A stretch of 16,872 bases of DNA from Planctomycetota bacterium (GCA_024278775.1 JAJRSP010000241.1:1-16872); one strand, 5' to 3'. Shown: positions 5,889 to 14,813, counted from the stretch's first letter. The notes: generated from the sequence alone by a model not told the origin. Translations and numbers: made by a program.

Positions 5889-6324
5889 AGATGTGATCCG
5901 AAAGTATGTTGCGTCGATAGCGCTACCCGCAAGCGACGCCTGCCATTATGAGCACGGGCTTTCATGGCGCGGCTTAGCTTTTAAGAATTGACGATCACAA
6001 ACAAAAAAGAATGACGGGGTCTGTGGCGTTGCCTCCGCTCGCCCAATACGGGAAGTATTCTATCACGATGAGACCACGAATAAGAATCACGGAGCGAGCT
6101 GGCCACCAACAGCCGGATGGGGGGCTAAATCCAATCCTTGGAGCAGGGTCACAGGGCAGAATCGGCCGCGAGGTGCTCCGTCCTTCATGCGACCACAGGA
6201 CATGCCGTAGGCCATCAGCGGTGTGTCGCGATATGAGGGGTGAAAGGCGCAGTTTTGTATGGGCACACTGTGCCTCGCCCTTCGAGAGTGCCAGAACAAT
6301 AGGGGATCCCCCCAAAGTATCACG

Positions 6325-6372
6325 CCTCCTTGGGGAGGACCAATGCGTCAACCGCTTTACAGGGGTTGACGC
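6325..6372 (+). promoter_or_regulatory. Tandem hairpins enclosing a nine-codon mini-ORF (possible attenuator)
   Basis: CCTCC-TTGG-GGAGG (6325-6338) is followed by GCGTCAACC (6345-6353) pairing perfectly with GGTTGACGC (6364-6372). The right arm of the first stem, GGAGG, lies four bases before ATG 6343, which opens the frame M-R-Q-P-L-Y-R-G-stop ending at 6369 inside the second stem. A ribosome on the mini-ORF would exclude both hairpins. The arrangement is visible; a control role is inference. Confidence 0.3.
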
Positions 6373-6554
6373 CCTCGCTATGTTCCCCGCGGAAGACTTC
6401 GGCGCATCAGGCATCCGGAGAGAGCCGGCGCCTCGGCCAGGACAAAAGTTGTTTGTTCAGCCCGAATTGGCCGATACGTCTCGAGCGGGCGCTGCCCGAA
6501 GCGAGCGTCATACTCGTCCAGTCCAAGACAAGTTTTCGCGGGAGGCAATAAGGA

Positions 6555-8033
6555 ATGGCTAAATCGCGAGCACCAAACTACCTGTTCACGGCATCCTCTT
6601 TGACGATAGGAATATGCTCTGTACTCCTTCCCGGATGTGCTATGTATCGGGACGGGACGCATGAGGTGTCCACTTACATCATGCAGCGGGCGGAGGCAAG
6701 CGAATCGTCGGCGGAAGTCTATGCCCGATCCCCGGAGCCGCCGGGTGAGCCGAATGCTGAAGAGTCCTCCGTTGACGCGCCTGTCTCCCACCGTCTTCGT
6801 GACTACATCGTGCTTGCCCTGGAGAACAACCCAGACATCAAAACGGCCGAAGAAACCGCGCGATCCAAGGTCGAGCGAATCCGTCAAGTCACGGCTTTGC
6901 CGGACCCGTTTTTAAACACAAAAACTCTTCCGGAGCCTGTCCGCACGGCCGAGGGAGACAACTTTTTCATTCTTGGTGTTTCCCAGAAACTACCGATACC
7001 GCAGAAACTCGACCGTGCCGGTCGTGTGGCCTTTGAAGATACCCGCGTGGCTTTGAAGCAGCTTGAGGCCGTGCGGTTGCGTGTGATTGCGGATGTGAAA
7101 CGAACCTATTATCAGCTCTATGTGGTCGACCGCAGTATCGACGTTACGCAAGCCAACCAAGATTTATTGCGTGGTCTCATCGCGGTGGCGCGTTCCCAGG
7201 TTGCGGCCGGGCGTCGGAGCCAAGACGATGTGCTTCGTGCGCAAGTAGAGTTATCCAACCTGGAAGCGGAATTGATTACGCTGAGGCAGTTGCGTGTGAC
7301 TTTCGCGGCACGGCTAAACGAAATACTTGATCGCCAACCCCAGACGACCATTGATACGCCGGATGAATTTGGCATTCGCAACGTCGAACTCGCGGTTGAT
7401 GAGCTGATGGAAAAGGCGGTGGAGGTCAATCCGGATTTACAACGTATCAAGCATCAGATCGACCGCGATCGTGAATCCCTCGAACTCGCCAAGCTCGCTT
7501 ACTGGCCGGACTTTTCGTTGGGATTCGAGTGGATCAAGATGGAGTCTCGGAATGCGTTTCGTCCACCGCGCAATCCCAATACCGGAAAGCGGCCCACGGT
7601 ATCACGCATGAGTGAAGATGCCAGTGACAACTGGGCGATCACGTTCGGCTTTAGTTTGCCGATTTGGTATGACAAAATCAAGGGCGGGATCGAAGAGGCG
7701 ACCCGTCGGCTTTCTGCTTCTCGTGCGCAGTACCGGTCCACGGCCAATCGTGTGGAGTTTGCCGTGGAAGACGCCTTGGAGCGTGTTCGATCACAACAGG
7801 ACCTGGCTCGGCTGTTCCGAGATACCATCATTCCGCAGGCGCAGCAGACATACCAAGTGTCCCAGGCATCCTACATGGCCGGCACGAATGATTTTCTGTA
7901 CGTGATTGACAACTGGCGCAAATGGCTCGTTTTTACTATCCAATACTACCGCTCGATGGGCGAGCTTGAACGTAGCGTCGCCGATTTGGAGCAGGCTATC
8001 GGCATGAGTTTGCCTGAAGTGGGAGGACCGTAA
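6555..8033 (+). CDS. cusC-like: CusC/TolC-family outer-membrane efflux lipoprotein
   Basis: The protein has 492 residues. ATG 6555 is preceded by GGAGG nine bases upstream. The N-terminus is a lipoprotein signal ending 'LLPGC' with C28 as the lipidated residue. The remainder has the two-fold repeat of outer-membrane efflux proteins: 'YIVLALENNPDIKTAEE' opens the first OEP half, long amphipathic helices such as 'QVAAGRRSQDDVLRAQVEL' follow, and the second half starts around 'LMEKAVEVNPDLQRI'. Length and layout fit the CusC/CzcC group. It would form the outer-membrane channel through which the pump expels metal ions. Its TAA overlaps the ATG of the adaptor gene (TAATG), so the two are translationally coupled. 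Confidence 0.9.
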   Translation: MAKSRAPNYLFTASSLTIGICSVLLPGCAMYRDGTHEVSTYIMQRAEASESSAEVYARSPEPPGEPNAEESSVDAPVSHRLRDYIVLALENNPDIKTAEETARSKVERIRQVTALPDPFLNTKTLPEPVRTAEGDNFFILGVSQKLPIPQKLDRAGRVAFEDTRVALKQLEAVRLRVIADVKRTYYQLYVVDRSIDVTQANQDLLRGLIAVARSQVAAGRRSQDDVLRAQVELSNLEAELITLRQLRVTFAARLNEILDRQPQTTIDTPDEFGIRNVELAVDELMEKAVEVNPDLQRIKHQIDRDRESLELAKLAYWPDFSLGFEWIKMESRNAFRPPRNPNTGKRPTVSRMSEDASDNWAITFGFSLPIWYDKIKGGIEEATRRLSASRAQYRSTANRVEFAVEDALERVRSQQDLARLFRDTIIPQAQQTYQVSQASYMAGTNDFLYVIDNWRKWLVFTIQYYRSMGELERSVADLEQAIGMSLPEVGGP

Positions 8034-10858
8034 TGTCACGACGTTCCCGTAAGACTACCCAACCGCGATTCGAACATCTGACGGGCATCCGGGACGGTTT
8101 TCAGCCTTCCCGGCGCGTCGCTCACAAACGATCTGCCCGCGCGACACTCACGGCGGTACTCGTTGTTGTGGCCCTGGCCGGTGGTGCCGTCGGCGGCTAC
8201 ACGCTGTCGAACCGTCTCGGATCCGGTTCGTCAGCCAGCCCAGCGGGGGGCGAAGCAGCCTCACACGCGGCCGGCGGAGAACAATGGTACACCTGTGGTA
8301 TGCACCCCAACGTTCTCCAAAAGGAACCGGGAGACTGCCCGATCTGCCAGATGAAGCTCACCCCGCTGAAAACAGATGATGACAGCGATGAGGGTGACGC
8401 CGGGGCCTCTATGGAACGCAAGGTGTTGTATTGGCGTGCGCCGATGGATCCCAATTACATTTCCCAGAAACCGGGCAAGAGCCCCATGGGCATGGACCTC
8501 GTCCCGGTGTATGCCGACAAAGAGGAATCGGTATCCTCGCATGCGATTAAAATCGACCCTGTGACTATCCAAAACATGGGGATCCGCACTTCGACGGTAA
8601 AACGCGGACCATTGGTCAAGATGATACGCACTGTGGGGCGTGTCGACTACGACGAACAACTCGTTTCGTTCGTCGATACGAAGTTCGACGGGTGGATCGA
8701 AAATCTCTACGTGAATGAGACCGGACAGCCCGTGGAGAAACATGAACGCCTCTTCGATGTCTACTCTCCTAACCTCTACGCTGCACAACAGGAGTATCTT
8801 TCCGCCGTACAGACGTTACCTCGTCTCGAAGCAAGCGCCTTCGCGCCTGCACGTGAGGAGGCCGTAAAACTCGTTGATGCCGCCGTTACCAAACTCAGAT
8901 ATTTTGACGTCTCTGAAGAGCAGATCGAAGCACTTCGAGATACCGGAGAGATTGAAAAGACGCTGACGATCCATTCACCGGCTCGTGGGATAGTCACGGA
9001 AAAAATGGCCCTGGAGGGCATGCATGTCAAACCGGGGATGCGTTTGTTCACGATTGCCGACCTGACGCGCATCTGGGTTTATGTTGACATTTACGAGTAT
9101 CAGCTTCCCTGGATACGGACGGGGCAAGAGGCCACCATGACGCTGCCGTATGTTCCGGGCTCGTCCTTCAGCGGAAAGGTTGTTTACATCTATCCCTACC
9201 TTGAAAAGCACACTCGTGTTATCAGGGTGCGTCTCGAGTTTGAAAACCCAAAGCTCGAACTCAAGCCCGGAATGTATGCCAACATTCTCCTAAGGTCGGA
9301 ACTGAAACGGGATGCGATTCTGGTCCCGCGTGAAGCCTACATTGATTCGGGAACTCGACAAGTGGCCTTCATTGATCTGGGCAACGGAAAGTTCTCTCCA
9401 CGCGATCTCCTGGTCGGCGTCGAAGCCGAAGGTGGCATGGTGGAAGTACTGGACGGTCTCGACGAGGGAGAAGTGGTTGTCACAAGCGGCCAATTCATGC
9501 TCGATGCCGAGAGCAAGCTGAAAGAGGCCGTGGCCAAGATGATGGAAGCGGAACGAGCCAAGACGACAAAACGTCAACCGACATCGGATGGTCATGGCAT
9601 ACCAGAGCACGCGAAATACGCGTGTTCGATGGAAACGCACCCCAACCAAAGTGATCCCGCCGATCAGGGACCGTATTTCTCAGAGCAACCGGGTAAGTGT
9701 CCTCGTTGCGGGATGTCACTCAAGCCGCTTGATGATCTCGCGTGGGTGAAAGCACGACGTGCGGCCGGTGGTGGTGATGTTGCGTACTCCTGCCCGGACC
9801 ATTCTCACATCTTCTCCGACACGAGTGGCGAATGCCCGAAGTGCGGGAAGGCGCTCGCCCCATTCAAAGTGATGTACACTTGCCCCGACCCGGAACATGC
9901 TTCCACCGTCAGTGCGTCTCCCGGAAATTGTTCGAATTGCGGAAGAGGTCTGGCACCGTTTCGCGGCGTATGGTTGGACGAAGAGATGGCAAACGCCAAC
10001 GTACCGCCTTCACCGGAACTGGCCGACGTAGCCCCCTACCGATGCCCGACCCATCCGCTCGTTCATAGCGATCAGCCCGGGCACTGTACCATTTGTGGTG
10101 CCGAGCTCGAATCCGCCGCACCAGCCAAAGACAAACGCACGGCCATTCCAACGGGTGCCAAATACGTATGCTCCATGAAGGAGTGTTGGCACTTTGCGGC
10201 CGAATCGGGTGAGTGTCCAAAGTGTGGTATGCGCCTCAAACGCATCGAAGATGTGAGCTGGGCACAAGCGCTGCTGACGGAACAATCCCAATTGGTCGGC
10301 ATTGCTTATGTCTGTCCGATGCACCCCGATCAAACGCGTTCATCGGGGCCCGGTTTGTGCTCCATCTGCGGTATGCAGTTAGTGAAGGAATCCGCACTCG
10401 AAAGACCTACGGCGGCACCGGAGCATGTCGCTACACAGGTGAATTATATTATGGAGCATTACCTGGCGCTCCAGCGACTTTTGTCTTCAGACCGAACCAA
10501 GGATCTGACTCTGCACGCTCTGGGCCTTGTTTCGGCCTCAGAGGCGCTGATCGCACACCTCGGCGATCCTGGTATGACGCTCCCGCCGGAGGTGACCGAC
10601 GCGGCCAGGCGATTGCGTGCCGCGGCACTCCGAATCACAGGTAAGCTCGAGGCGGATCGGGTGACGTTTGTCGATTTGAGCGCGGCGATGAGCACGCTTA
10701 TTGAGCACACCCGCCCGGACCAAGTGCGGTGGCCCAAACTATATCTGTACCATTGCCCCATGAGCAAAGGTGATTGGCTACAACCCGTAGAGGAAAAAGC
10801 GAATCCTTATTACGGGTTCAAGATGCTGAACTGCGGAGAGTTGAAAGGTGTGAAGTAA
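8033..10858 (+). CDS. cusB-like: CusB-like RND periplasmic adaptor with eight HMBD-like modules
   Basis: The protein has 941 residues; ordinary CusB-type adaptors are about 400-550. Residues 36-56 form a single membrane anchor. Module 1 (86-112, C-G-M-H / C-P-I-C) and a degenerate module 2 lacking all Cys (133-159) precede the adaptor core (about 165-505): barrel-sandwich, helical hairpin (250-300), 'LTIHSPARGIV' lipoyl half, and beta-barrel ('VYVDIYEYQLPWIRTGQ'). Then six modules run in tandem: 529-566 (C-P-R-C), 584-611 (C-P-K-C), 614-642 (C-S-N-C), 668-694 (C-T-I-C), 710-738 (C-P-K-C) and 758-784 (C-S-I-C). The end (795-941) is a helical, DUF3347-like domain closing with 'YHCPMSKGDWLQPVEE'. 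It should link pump and channel in the periplasm and load metal ions into them. It is coupled to the cusC-like gene by TAATG. Confidence 0.9.
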   Translation: MSRRSRKTTQPRFEHLTGIRDGFQPSRRVAHKRSARATLTAVLVVVALAGGAVGGYTLSNRLGSGSSASPAGGEAASHAAGGEQWYTCGMHPNVLQKEPGDCPICQMKLTPLKTDDDSDEGDAGASMERKVLYWRAPMDPNYISQKPGKSPMGMDLVPVYADKEESVSSHAIKIDPVTIQNMGIRTSTVKRGPLVKMIRTVGRVDYDEQLVSFVDTKFDGWIENLYVNETGQPVEKHERLFDVYSPNLYAAQQEYLSAVQTLPRLEASAFAPAREEAVKLVDAAVTKLRYFDVSEEQIEALRDTGEIEKTLTIHSPARGIVTEKMALEGMHVKPGMRLFTIADLTRIWVYVDIYEYQLPWIRTGQEATMTLPYVPGSSFSGKVVYIYPYLEKHTRVIRVRLEFENPKLELKPGMYANILLRSELKRDAILVPREAYIDSGTRQVAFIDLGNGKFSPRDLLVGVEAEGGMVEVLDGLDEGEVVVTSGQFMLDAESKLKEAVAKMMEAERAKTTKRQPTSDGHGIPEHAKYACSMETHPNQSDPADQGPYFSEQPGKCPRCGMSLKPLDDLAWVKARRAAGGGDVAYSCPDHSHIFSDTSGECPKCGKALAPFKVMYTCPDPEHASTVSASPGNCSNCGRGLAPFRGVWLDEEMANANVPPSPELADVAPYRCPTHPLVHSDQPGHCTICGAELESAAPAKDKRTAIPTGAKYVCSMKECWHFAAESGECPKCGMRLKRIEDVSWAQALLTEQSQLVGIAYVCPMHPDQTRSSGPGLCSICGMQLVKESALERPTAAPEHVATQVNYIMEHYLALQRLLSSDRTKDLTLHALGLVSASEALIAHLGDPGMTLPPEVTDAARRLRAAALRITGKLEADRVTFVDLSAAMSTLIEHTRPDQVRWPKLYLYHCPMSKGDWLQPVEEKANPYYGFKMLNCGELKGVK

Positions 10859-10922
10859 TGTCGGTCGCAAGTTAAGGGCCGAGGGTCCACTGTCGGAAGA
10901 GAGAGGTTGGGGAACAACACAC

Positions 10923-11153
10923 ATGGCGACGCTCGAACGATTCGAGGGATGGGAAGCGTGGCACGGCACCATAGCTTTTGTCCGCGAGGACCGTGCCATG
11001 GTTGACGACGGCCCCTTGGTCCGAGGTTTCGGATTGCGAGAACCGGTGCGAAGACCTGCAGTCTCTATTCGAACTACCCTCCCCGGCGATCTTGGCATTC
11101 CGGAACAACATTGGGCCGCCGAGTTGAACAGTGTCGCTCAGACTGACTTTTGA
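10923..11153 (+). CDS. Hypothetical 76-residue protein between the adaptor and pump genes
   Basis: The frame from ATG 10923 runs to TGA 11151 with G/C-rich third positions similar to the neighbours. GGGGAA lies eight bases upstream as a weak ribosome binding site. The product has Trp and acidic residues near the N-terminus ('FEGWEAWHGTIAFV'), no signal peptide, no Cys and no recognised domain. The adaptor stop also overlaps an ATG (TAATG at 10856-10860) that opens only a five-codon frame, M-S-V-A-S-stop. In many such operons the pump gene follows the adaptor directly, so this 330-base gap may hold a small accessory protein or be the remnant of a rearrangement. Confidence 0.4.
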   Translation: MATLERFEGWEAWHGTIAFVREDRAMVDDGPLVRGFGLREPVRRPAVSIRTTLPGDLGIPEQHWAAELNSVAQTDF

Positions 11154-11186
11154 TCTTCAACCTTAGACCTTTTTGGATATCTGAAC

Positions 11187-14100
11187 ATGATCGCCAAAAT
11201 CATTGAATACTGCTGCCGCAACCGGATGCTGGTGACGCTATTGACGGGGTTCATCGTGCTGGGTGGCGTCTGGACGATTTTCAACATCCGTCTCGACGCC
11301 ATACCCGACTTATCCGATGTCCAGGTGATTGTCTTCACGGAGTATCCCGGCCAGGCCCCGCAGGTCGTGGAGGATCAGGTCACGTATCCGCTCACGACGT
11401 CGATGCTGGCCGTGCCCTATGCCAAGGTCGTACGCGGGTATTCTTTCTTTGGTTTCTCGTTTGTCTACATTATCTTCGAAGACGGTACAGACATGTATTG
11501 GGCACGATCACGTGTCCTGGAGTACCTCAACTACGTTTCAAGCCGTTTGCCTCAGGGGATCACACCGCAGCTTGGTCCGGATGCGACCGGTGTCGGCTGG
11601 GCGTATGAGTATTCGCTGCGTAACGGCTACTACTGTCCGCATCATGTGAACGGCATGTACCACCATCCGGACGAACCGGACAAGTGGTATGGCACCATCC
11701 AAGAAGCACCGGAAGAGCTCCAAGAGAAACTCGAACGTGTTCGTATGTTTGAGCACGGCGGTACCTGTCCGTGGGATGGCGAGACGGAGTTGGTCCACGC
11801 TGAATACGATCTCTCGGAGTTGCGAAGTTTGCAGGATTGGTATCTGCGTTATGAACTCACGACGGTCAATGGCGTCTCCGAGGTCGCCGGTATCGGGGGG
11901 TACGTTCGTCAATACCAAGTCGTGGTGGATCCGGACCGTCTGCTTGCCTACAACATCCCTCTCAGCACTGTCAAGATGGCCATCAAGAAGTCCAACAACG
12001 AGGTGGGCGGGCGCGTGCTCGAGATGTCTGAGACGGAGTACATGGTACGAGGTCGCGGCTACCTGGCTGCGCTCACAGAAAAACAGATCCTGGAGGGAAA
12101 AGACAGCGGCGTACCACTTGGTCGACTTCGATCGCAACAGGGCATCGAAGACCTAAAAAAAGTGGTCATTCGTGCAACCGCTACGGGGACACCGGTCTAT
12201 CTGCGTGACATTGCCGAGGTCCAACTCGGCCCCGAGCTACGTCGTGGTATTGCCGAATCAGAGGGGGAAGGCGAGGTCGTCGGCGGCATTGTGGTGATGC
12301 GATTCGGCGAGAACGCCTTGCAAGTTATTCGTGACACCAAACGGAAGCTGGACGAACTTAAGATTGGTCTTCCCGCAGGTGTGGATATCGTAACGGAGTA
12401 CGATCGGTCTGCGCTGATCGAGCGTGCGGTCGAAAACCTCAAGGAGAAACTCATTGAGGAGTTGGCCGTCGTTGCGTTGGTCTGTGCGGTGTTCCTGCTC
12501 CATTTGCGAAGTGCGTTGGTTGCCATTTTTGTGATTCCCACGGCGGTTCTCGGTAGTCTGATCATCATGCAGATGATGGGGCTCAACGCGAATATCATGA
12601 GCTTGGGTGGTATCGCTATCGCCATCGGTGCGATGGTGGATAGCTCTATCGTTATGGTGGAAAATGCGCACAAACATTATGAACGCGACAAGGGGAAGAA
12701 ACCCCACGTCGAGATCATCATCGATGCGGCCAAGGAAGTTGGCCCCACGCTGTTCTTCTCCATTTTGATTATCACGGTTAGTTTCATCCCGATATTCGTG
12801 CTCGGCGAGCAAAGCGGGCGTTTGTTCAAACCGTTGGCCTTCACGAAAACTTTTGCGATGGGTGCGTCCGCGTTCCTGGCCATCACCATCGTACCCATCC
12901 TGATGATCTATTTTATTCGTGGACGCATTCCCAACGAGCAAACGAATCCCATCAGCCGGATTTTGCAACGCGCCTACGAACCGTTCTTCTGGGCGGCGAT
13001 GAAAGGTAAGTATCTAACACTGGTTATTGCCATGGTGCTCGTGGCTAGCGCCATTCTACCTTTACAGGAGTACATCTTCGGCCGGCAAGTCATCGGGGAG
13101 AAAATTCCATTCCTCAAATTGTCCAGCCAGCTTGGTAGCGAGTTCATGCCGCCGCTCGATGAGGGCGATCTGCTCTACATGCCCACGACCGACCCGGGCA
13201 TCAGCATTACCAAGGCTCGTGAGTTGATCCAACAAACCGACGCACTGATCGCAAGTTTTCCGGAGGTGCATCATGTGTTTGGTAAGATCGGCCGAGCTGA
13301 GACCGCTACTGACCCGGCTCCGCTGAGTATGATCGAAACAACGATCATGCTGGAACAGGACCGGAGCAAATGGCGTACCCGGCACTTTGATCGTTGGTTT
13401 GCCCCGCTTCCTTCATGGATCAAGCATTACAGCGGACTTCACTACTTCTGGCCGGAAGAACGTCCGATCACCATTTCGGAATTATCCTATGGTTATGAGG
13501 ATCTCGGAGAGCAAATCCCCGGCATGAACGAGATCGTCGCCTTTCCCGGTCTGACCAATGCCTGGACCATGCCGATCAAGACCCGCATCGACATGCTCTC
13601 CACGGGAATTAAGACACCGGTGGGGATCAAGATTATGGGAGATGACCTGACGATTCTCGGCGATGTGGCCGAACGAATTGCTTCAGCCGTGCGTGTCATG
13701 GACGGCACACTAAGCGCCTATCCCGAAAAAACGGTCGGCGGAAATTATGTGGACTTCGATATCAACCGAGATGAGGTGGCACGGTACGGTCTACTTGTAG
13801 ATGATGTGCAGGATGTGATTTTGTCAGCCATGGGTGGTATGAACATCACCTGGACCGTGGAGGGACTGGAACGCTATCCGGTCAACCTGCGATACGAACG
13901 TGAATTGCGAGATAACCTGCCGGCACTTCGGCGAACGCTCGTGAGTACCCCGTCGGGCGCTCAGGTGCCGCTGGCTCAGTTGGCGGACATTCGCGTTCAT
14001 AAAGGTCCCCCCAGTATCAAAAGCGAAAACGCCCGTAAGACGGCGTGGATCTATGTGGATCTGACTACGACCGACGTGGGTGGTTGGGTCGACCGCGCCA

Positions 14101-14729
14101 AGCAGGTGGTTGCGAAGCAGGTGCCGCTTCCGGCCGGTTACAACATTATCTGGTCCGGGCAGTACGAATACATCGAGGCGGCTAACAAGCGTCTGTCGGT
14201 TGCGGTGCCGGCCGTGTTTGTCCTGATCGTCATGCTGCTCTACATCTCTCACAAGAGTTGGTTCGATACGTGTGTCGTCCTACTTGCGGTTCCTTTCAGC
14301 CTGATCGGCGCGGTTTGGTTCATGCACTTTGCCGGTTACAACATGTCGCTGGCGGTTTGGGTCGGTCTGATTGCGCTGGCGGGTCTTGATGCGGAAACCG
14401 GCATGGTCATGCTGCTCTATTTACACAACAGCTACGACAGAAGGAAAGCCGAAGGCCGTATGAACAACCTTGCGGATCTCAAAGCCGCTATCCATGAAGG
14501 GGCCGTCTTACGTATTCGCCCCAAAACGATGACGGTGATGACCACCATGATGGGACTCGTACCGATCATGATCGGCACCCAAACCGGTTCAGACGTGATG
14601 AAACGCATGGCCGCTCCGATGTTCGGCGGGCTGCTGACCAGCTTCACGATGGAGTTGCTCATTTACCCGGTGATTTTCCTGGTAGCCAAGCAGTTCGAGG
14701 TCTGGCGAGGCCGGCGGAGTCAAGCCTGA
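11187..14729 (+). CDS. cusA-like: CusA/CzcA-family heavy-metal efflux RND pump with Cys/His-rich periplasmic insert
   Basis: The protein has 1180 residues, against about 1040-1050 for E. coli CusA. The N-terminus 'MIAKIIEYCCRNRML' and first helix are typical. TM4 carries 'GAMVDSSIVMVENAHK' (481-496) with D485. E1070 in 'GLDAETGMVML' and K1113 in 'RIRPKTMTV' match the other proton-relay residues of CusA (D405, E939, K984). M665 ('LLYMPTTDPG') and M715 ('PLSMIETTI') correspond to two of the three Met ligands of the CusA metal site, favouring Cu(I)/Ag(I). Two stretches are additional: residues 145-206 (C150-P-H-H, H159-H160, H190, C194) inside the first porter domain, and about 730-772, rich in Trp, His and Pro. 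The start has only a weak ribosome binding site. It exports metal ions by proton antiport with the adaptor and channel encoded upstream. Confidence 0.93.
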   Translation: MIAKIIEYCCRNRMLVTLLTGFIVLGGVWTIFNIRLDAIPDLSDVQVIVFTEYPGQAPQVVEDQVTYPLTTSMLAVPYAKVVRGYSFFGFSFVYIIFEDGTDMYWARSRVLEYLNYVSSRLPQGITPQLGPDATGVGWAYEYSLRNGYYCPHHVNGMYHHPDEPDKWYGTIQEAPEELQEKLERVRMFEHGGTCPWDGETELVHAEYDLSELRSLQDWYLRYELTTVNGVSEVAGIGGYVRQYQVVVDPDRLLAYNIPLSTVKMAIKKSNNEVGGRVLEMSETEYMVRGRGYLAALTEKQILEGKDSGVPLGRLRSQQGIEDLKKVVIRATATGTPVYLRDIAEVQLGPELRRGIAESEGEGEVVGGIVVMRFGENALQVIRDTKRKLDELKIGLPAGVDIVTEYDRSALIERAVENLKEKLIEELAVVALVCAVFLLHLRSALVAIFVIPTAVLGSLIIMQMMGLNANIMSLGGIAIAIGAMVDSSIVMVENAHKHYERDKGKKPHVEIIIDAAKEVGPTLFFSILIITVSFIPIFVLGEQSGRLFKPLAFTKTFAMGASAFLAITIVPILMIYFIRGRIPNEQTNPISRILQRAYEPFFWAAMKGKYLTLVIAMVLVASAILPLQEYIFGRQVIGEKIPFLKLSSQLGSEFMPPLDEGDLLYMPTTDPGISITKARELIQQTDALIASFPEVHHVFGKIGRAETATDPAPLSMIETTIMLEQDRSKWRTRHFDRWFAPLPSWIKHYSGLHYFWPEERPITISELSYGYEDLGEQIPGMNEIVAFPGLTNAWTMPIKTRIDMLSTGIKTPVGIKIMGDDLTILGDVAERIASAVRVMDGTLSAYPEKTVGGNYVDFDINRDEVARYGLLVDDVQDVILSAMGGMNITWTVEGLERYPVNLRYERELRDNLPALRRTLVSTPSGAQVPLAQLADIRVHKGPPSIKSENARKTAWIYVDLTTTDVGGWVDRAKQVVAKQVPLPAGYNIIWSGQYEYIEAANKRLSVAVPAVFVLIVMLLYISHKSWFDTCVVLLAVPFSLIGAVWFMHFAGYNMSLAVWVGLIALAGLDAETGMVMLLYLHNSYDRRKAEGRMNNLADLKAAIHEGAVLRIRPKTMTVMTTMMGLVPIMIGTQTGSDVMKRMAAPMFGGLLTSFTMELLIYPVIFLVAKQFEVWRGRRSQA

Positions 14730-14764
14730 CACTGTGGCTCATAGCCTCGGGGCACATAGCCTCC

Positions 14765-14795
14765 GGCCGGCGCGGGTTTCCTGCCTGCACCGGCC
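14765..14795. terminator. Possible bidirectional terminator between converging genes
   Basis: GGCCGG (14765-14770) and CCGGCC (14790-14795) can pair around a spacer that itself contains GCGGG and CCTGC-type arms. It lies midway between the pump stop (14729) and the stop of the minus-strand gene (14814). There is no T-run on either side, so factor-dependent ending is also possible. A nine-base direct repeat CATAGCCTC (14740-14748, 14755-14763) sits beside it. Confidence 0.3.
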
Positions 14796-14813
14796 GAGAT
14801 GACGACGCTCGAC

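Larger units (their letters stand above)
5784..6554. other. Long intergenic region with promoter D and several hairpins
   Basis: No frame on either strand here has convincing protein character. In order: a weak hairpin GCATC-AAC-GATGC (5787-5799) right after the cytochrome stop; promoter D (5860-5888); GCGTCG/CGACGC arms around 5912-5940; AATAC-GGGAA-GTATT (6043-6057); GGCACA-C-TGTGCC (6262-6274); CCTCC-TTGG-GGAGG (6325-6338); and GCGTCAACC/GGTTGACGC (6345-6372). The region probably contains the control elements of the efflux operon, including its long leader if promoter D drives it. Confidence 0.5.

Noticed and set aside
6262..6274. GGCACA-C-TGTGCC near-palindrome as an operator
   Set aside because: It is a single short site, far from any identified promoter, with no repeat elsewhere in the window; chance is a sufficient explanation.
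5995..6562. Long frames on both strands in the gap before the efflux operon
   Set aside because: Both have random-like composition, no ribosome binding site, and neither resembles a known family; stop-poor frames are expected in G/C-rich DNA.
14740..14763. CATAGCCTC direct repeat
   Set aside because: It is only two copies of nine bases at the end of the operon; too short to call a repeat element.
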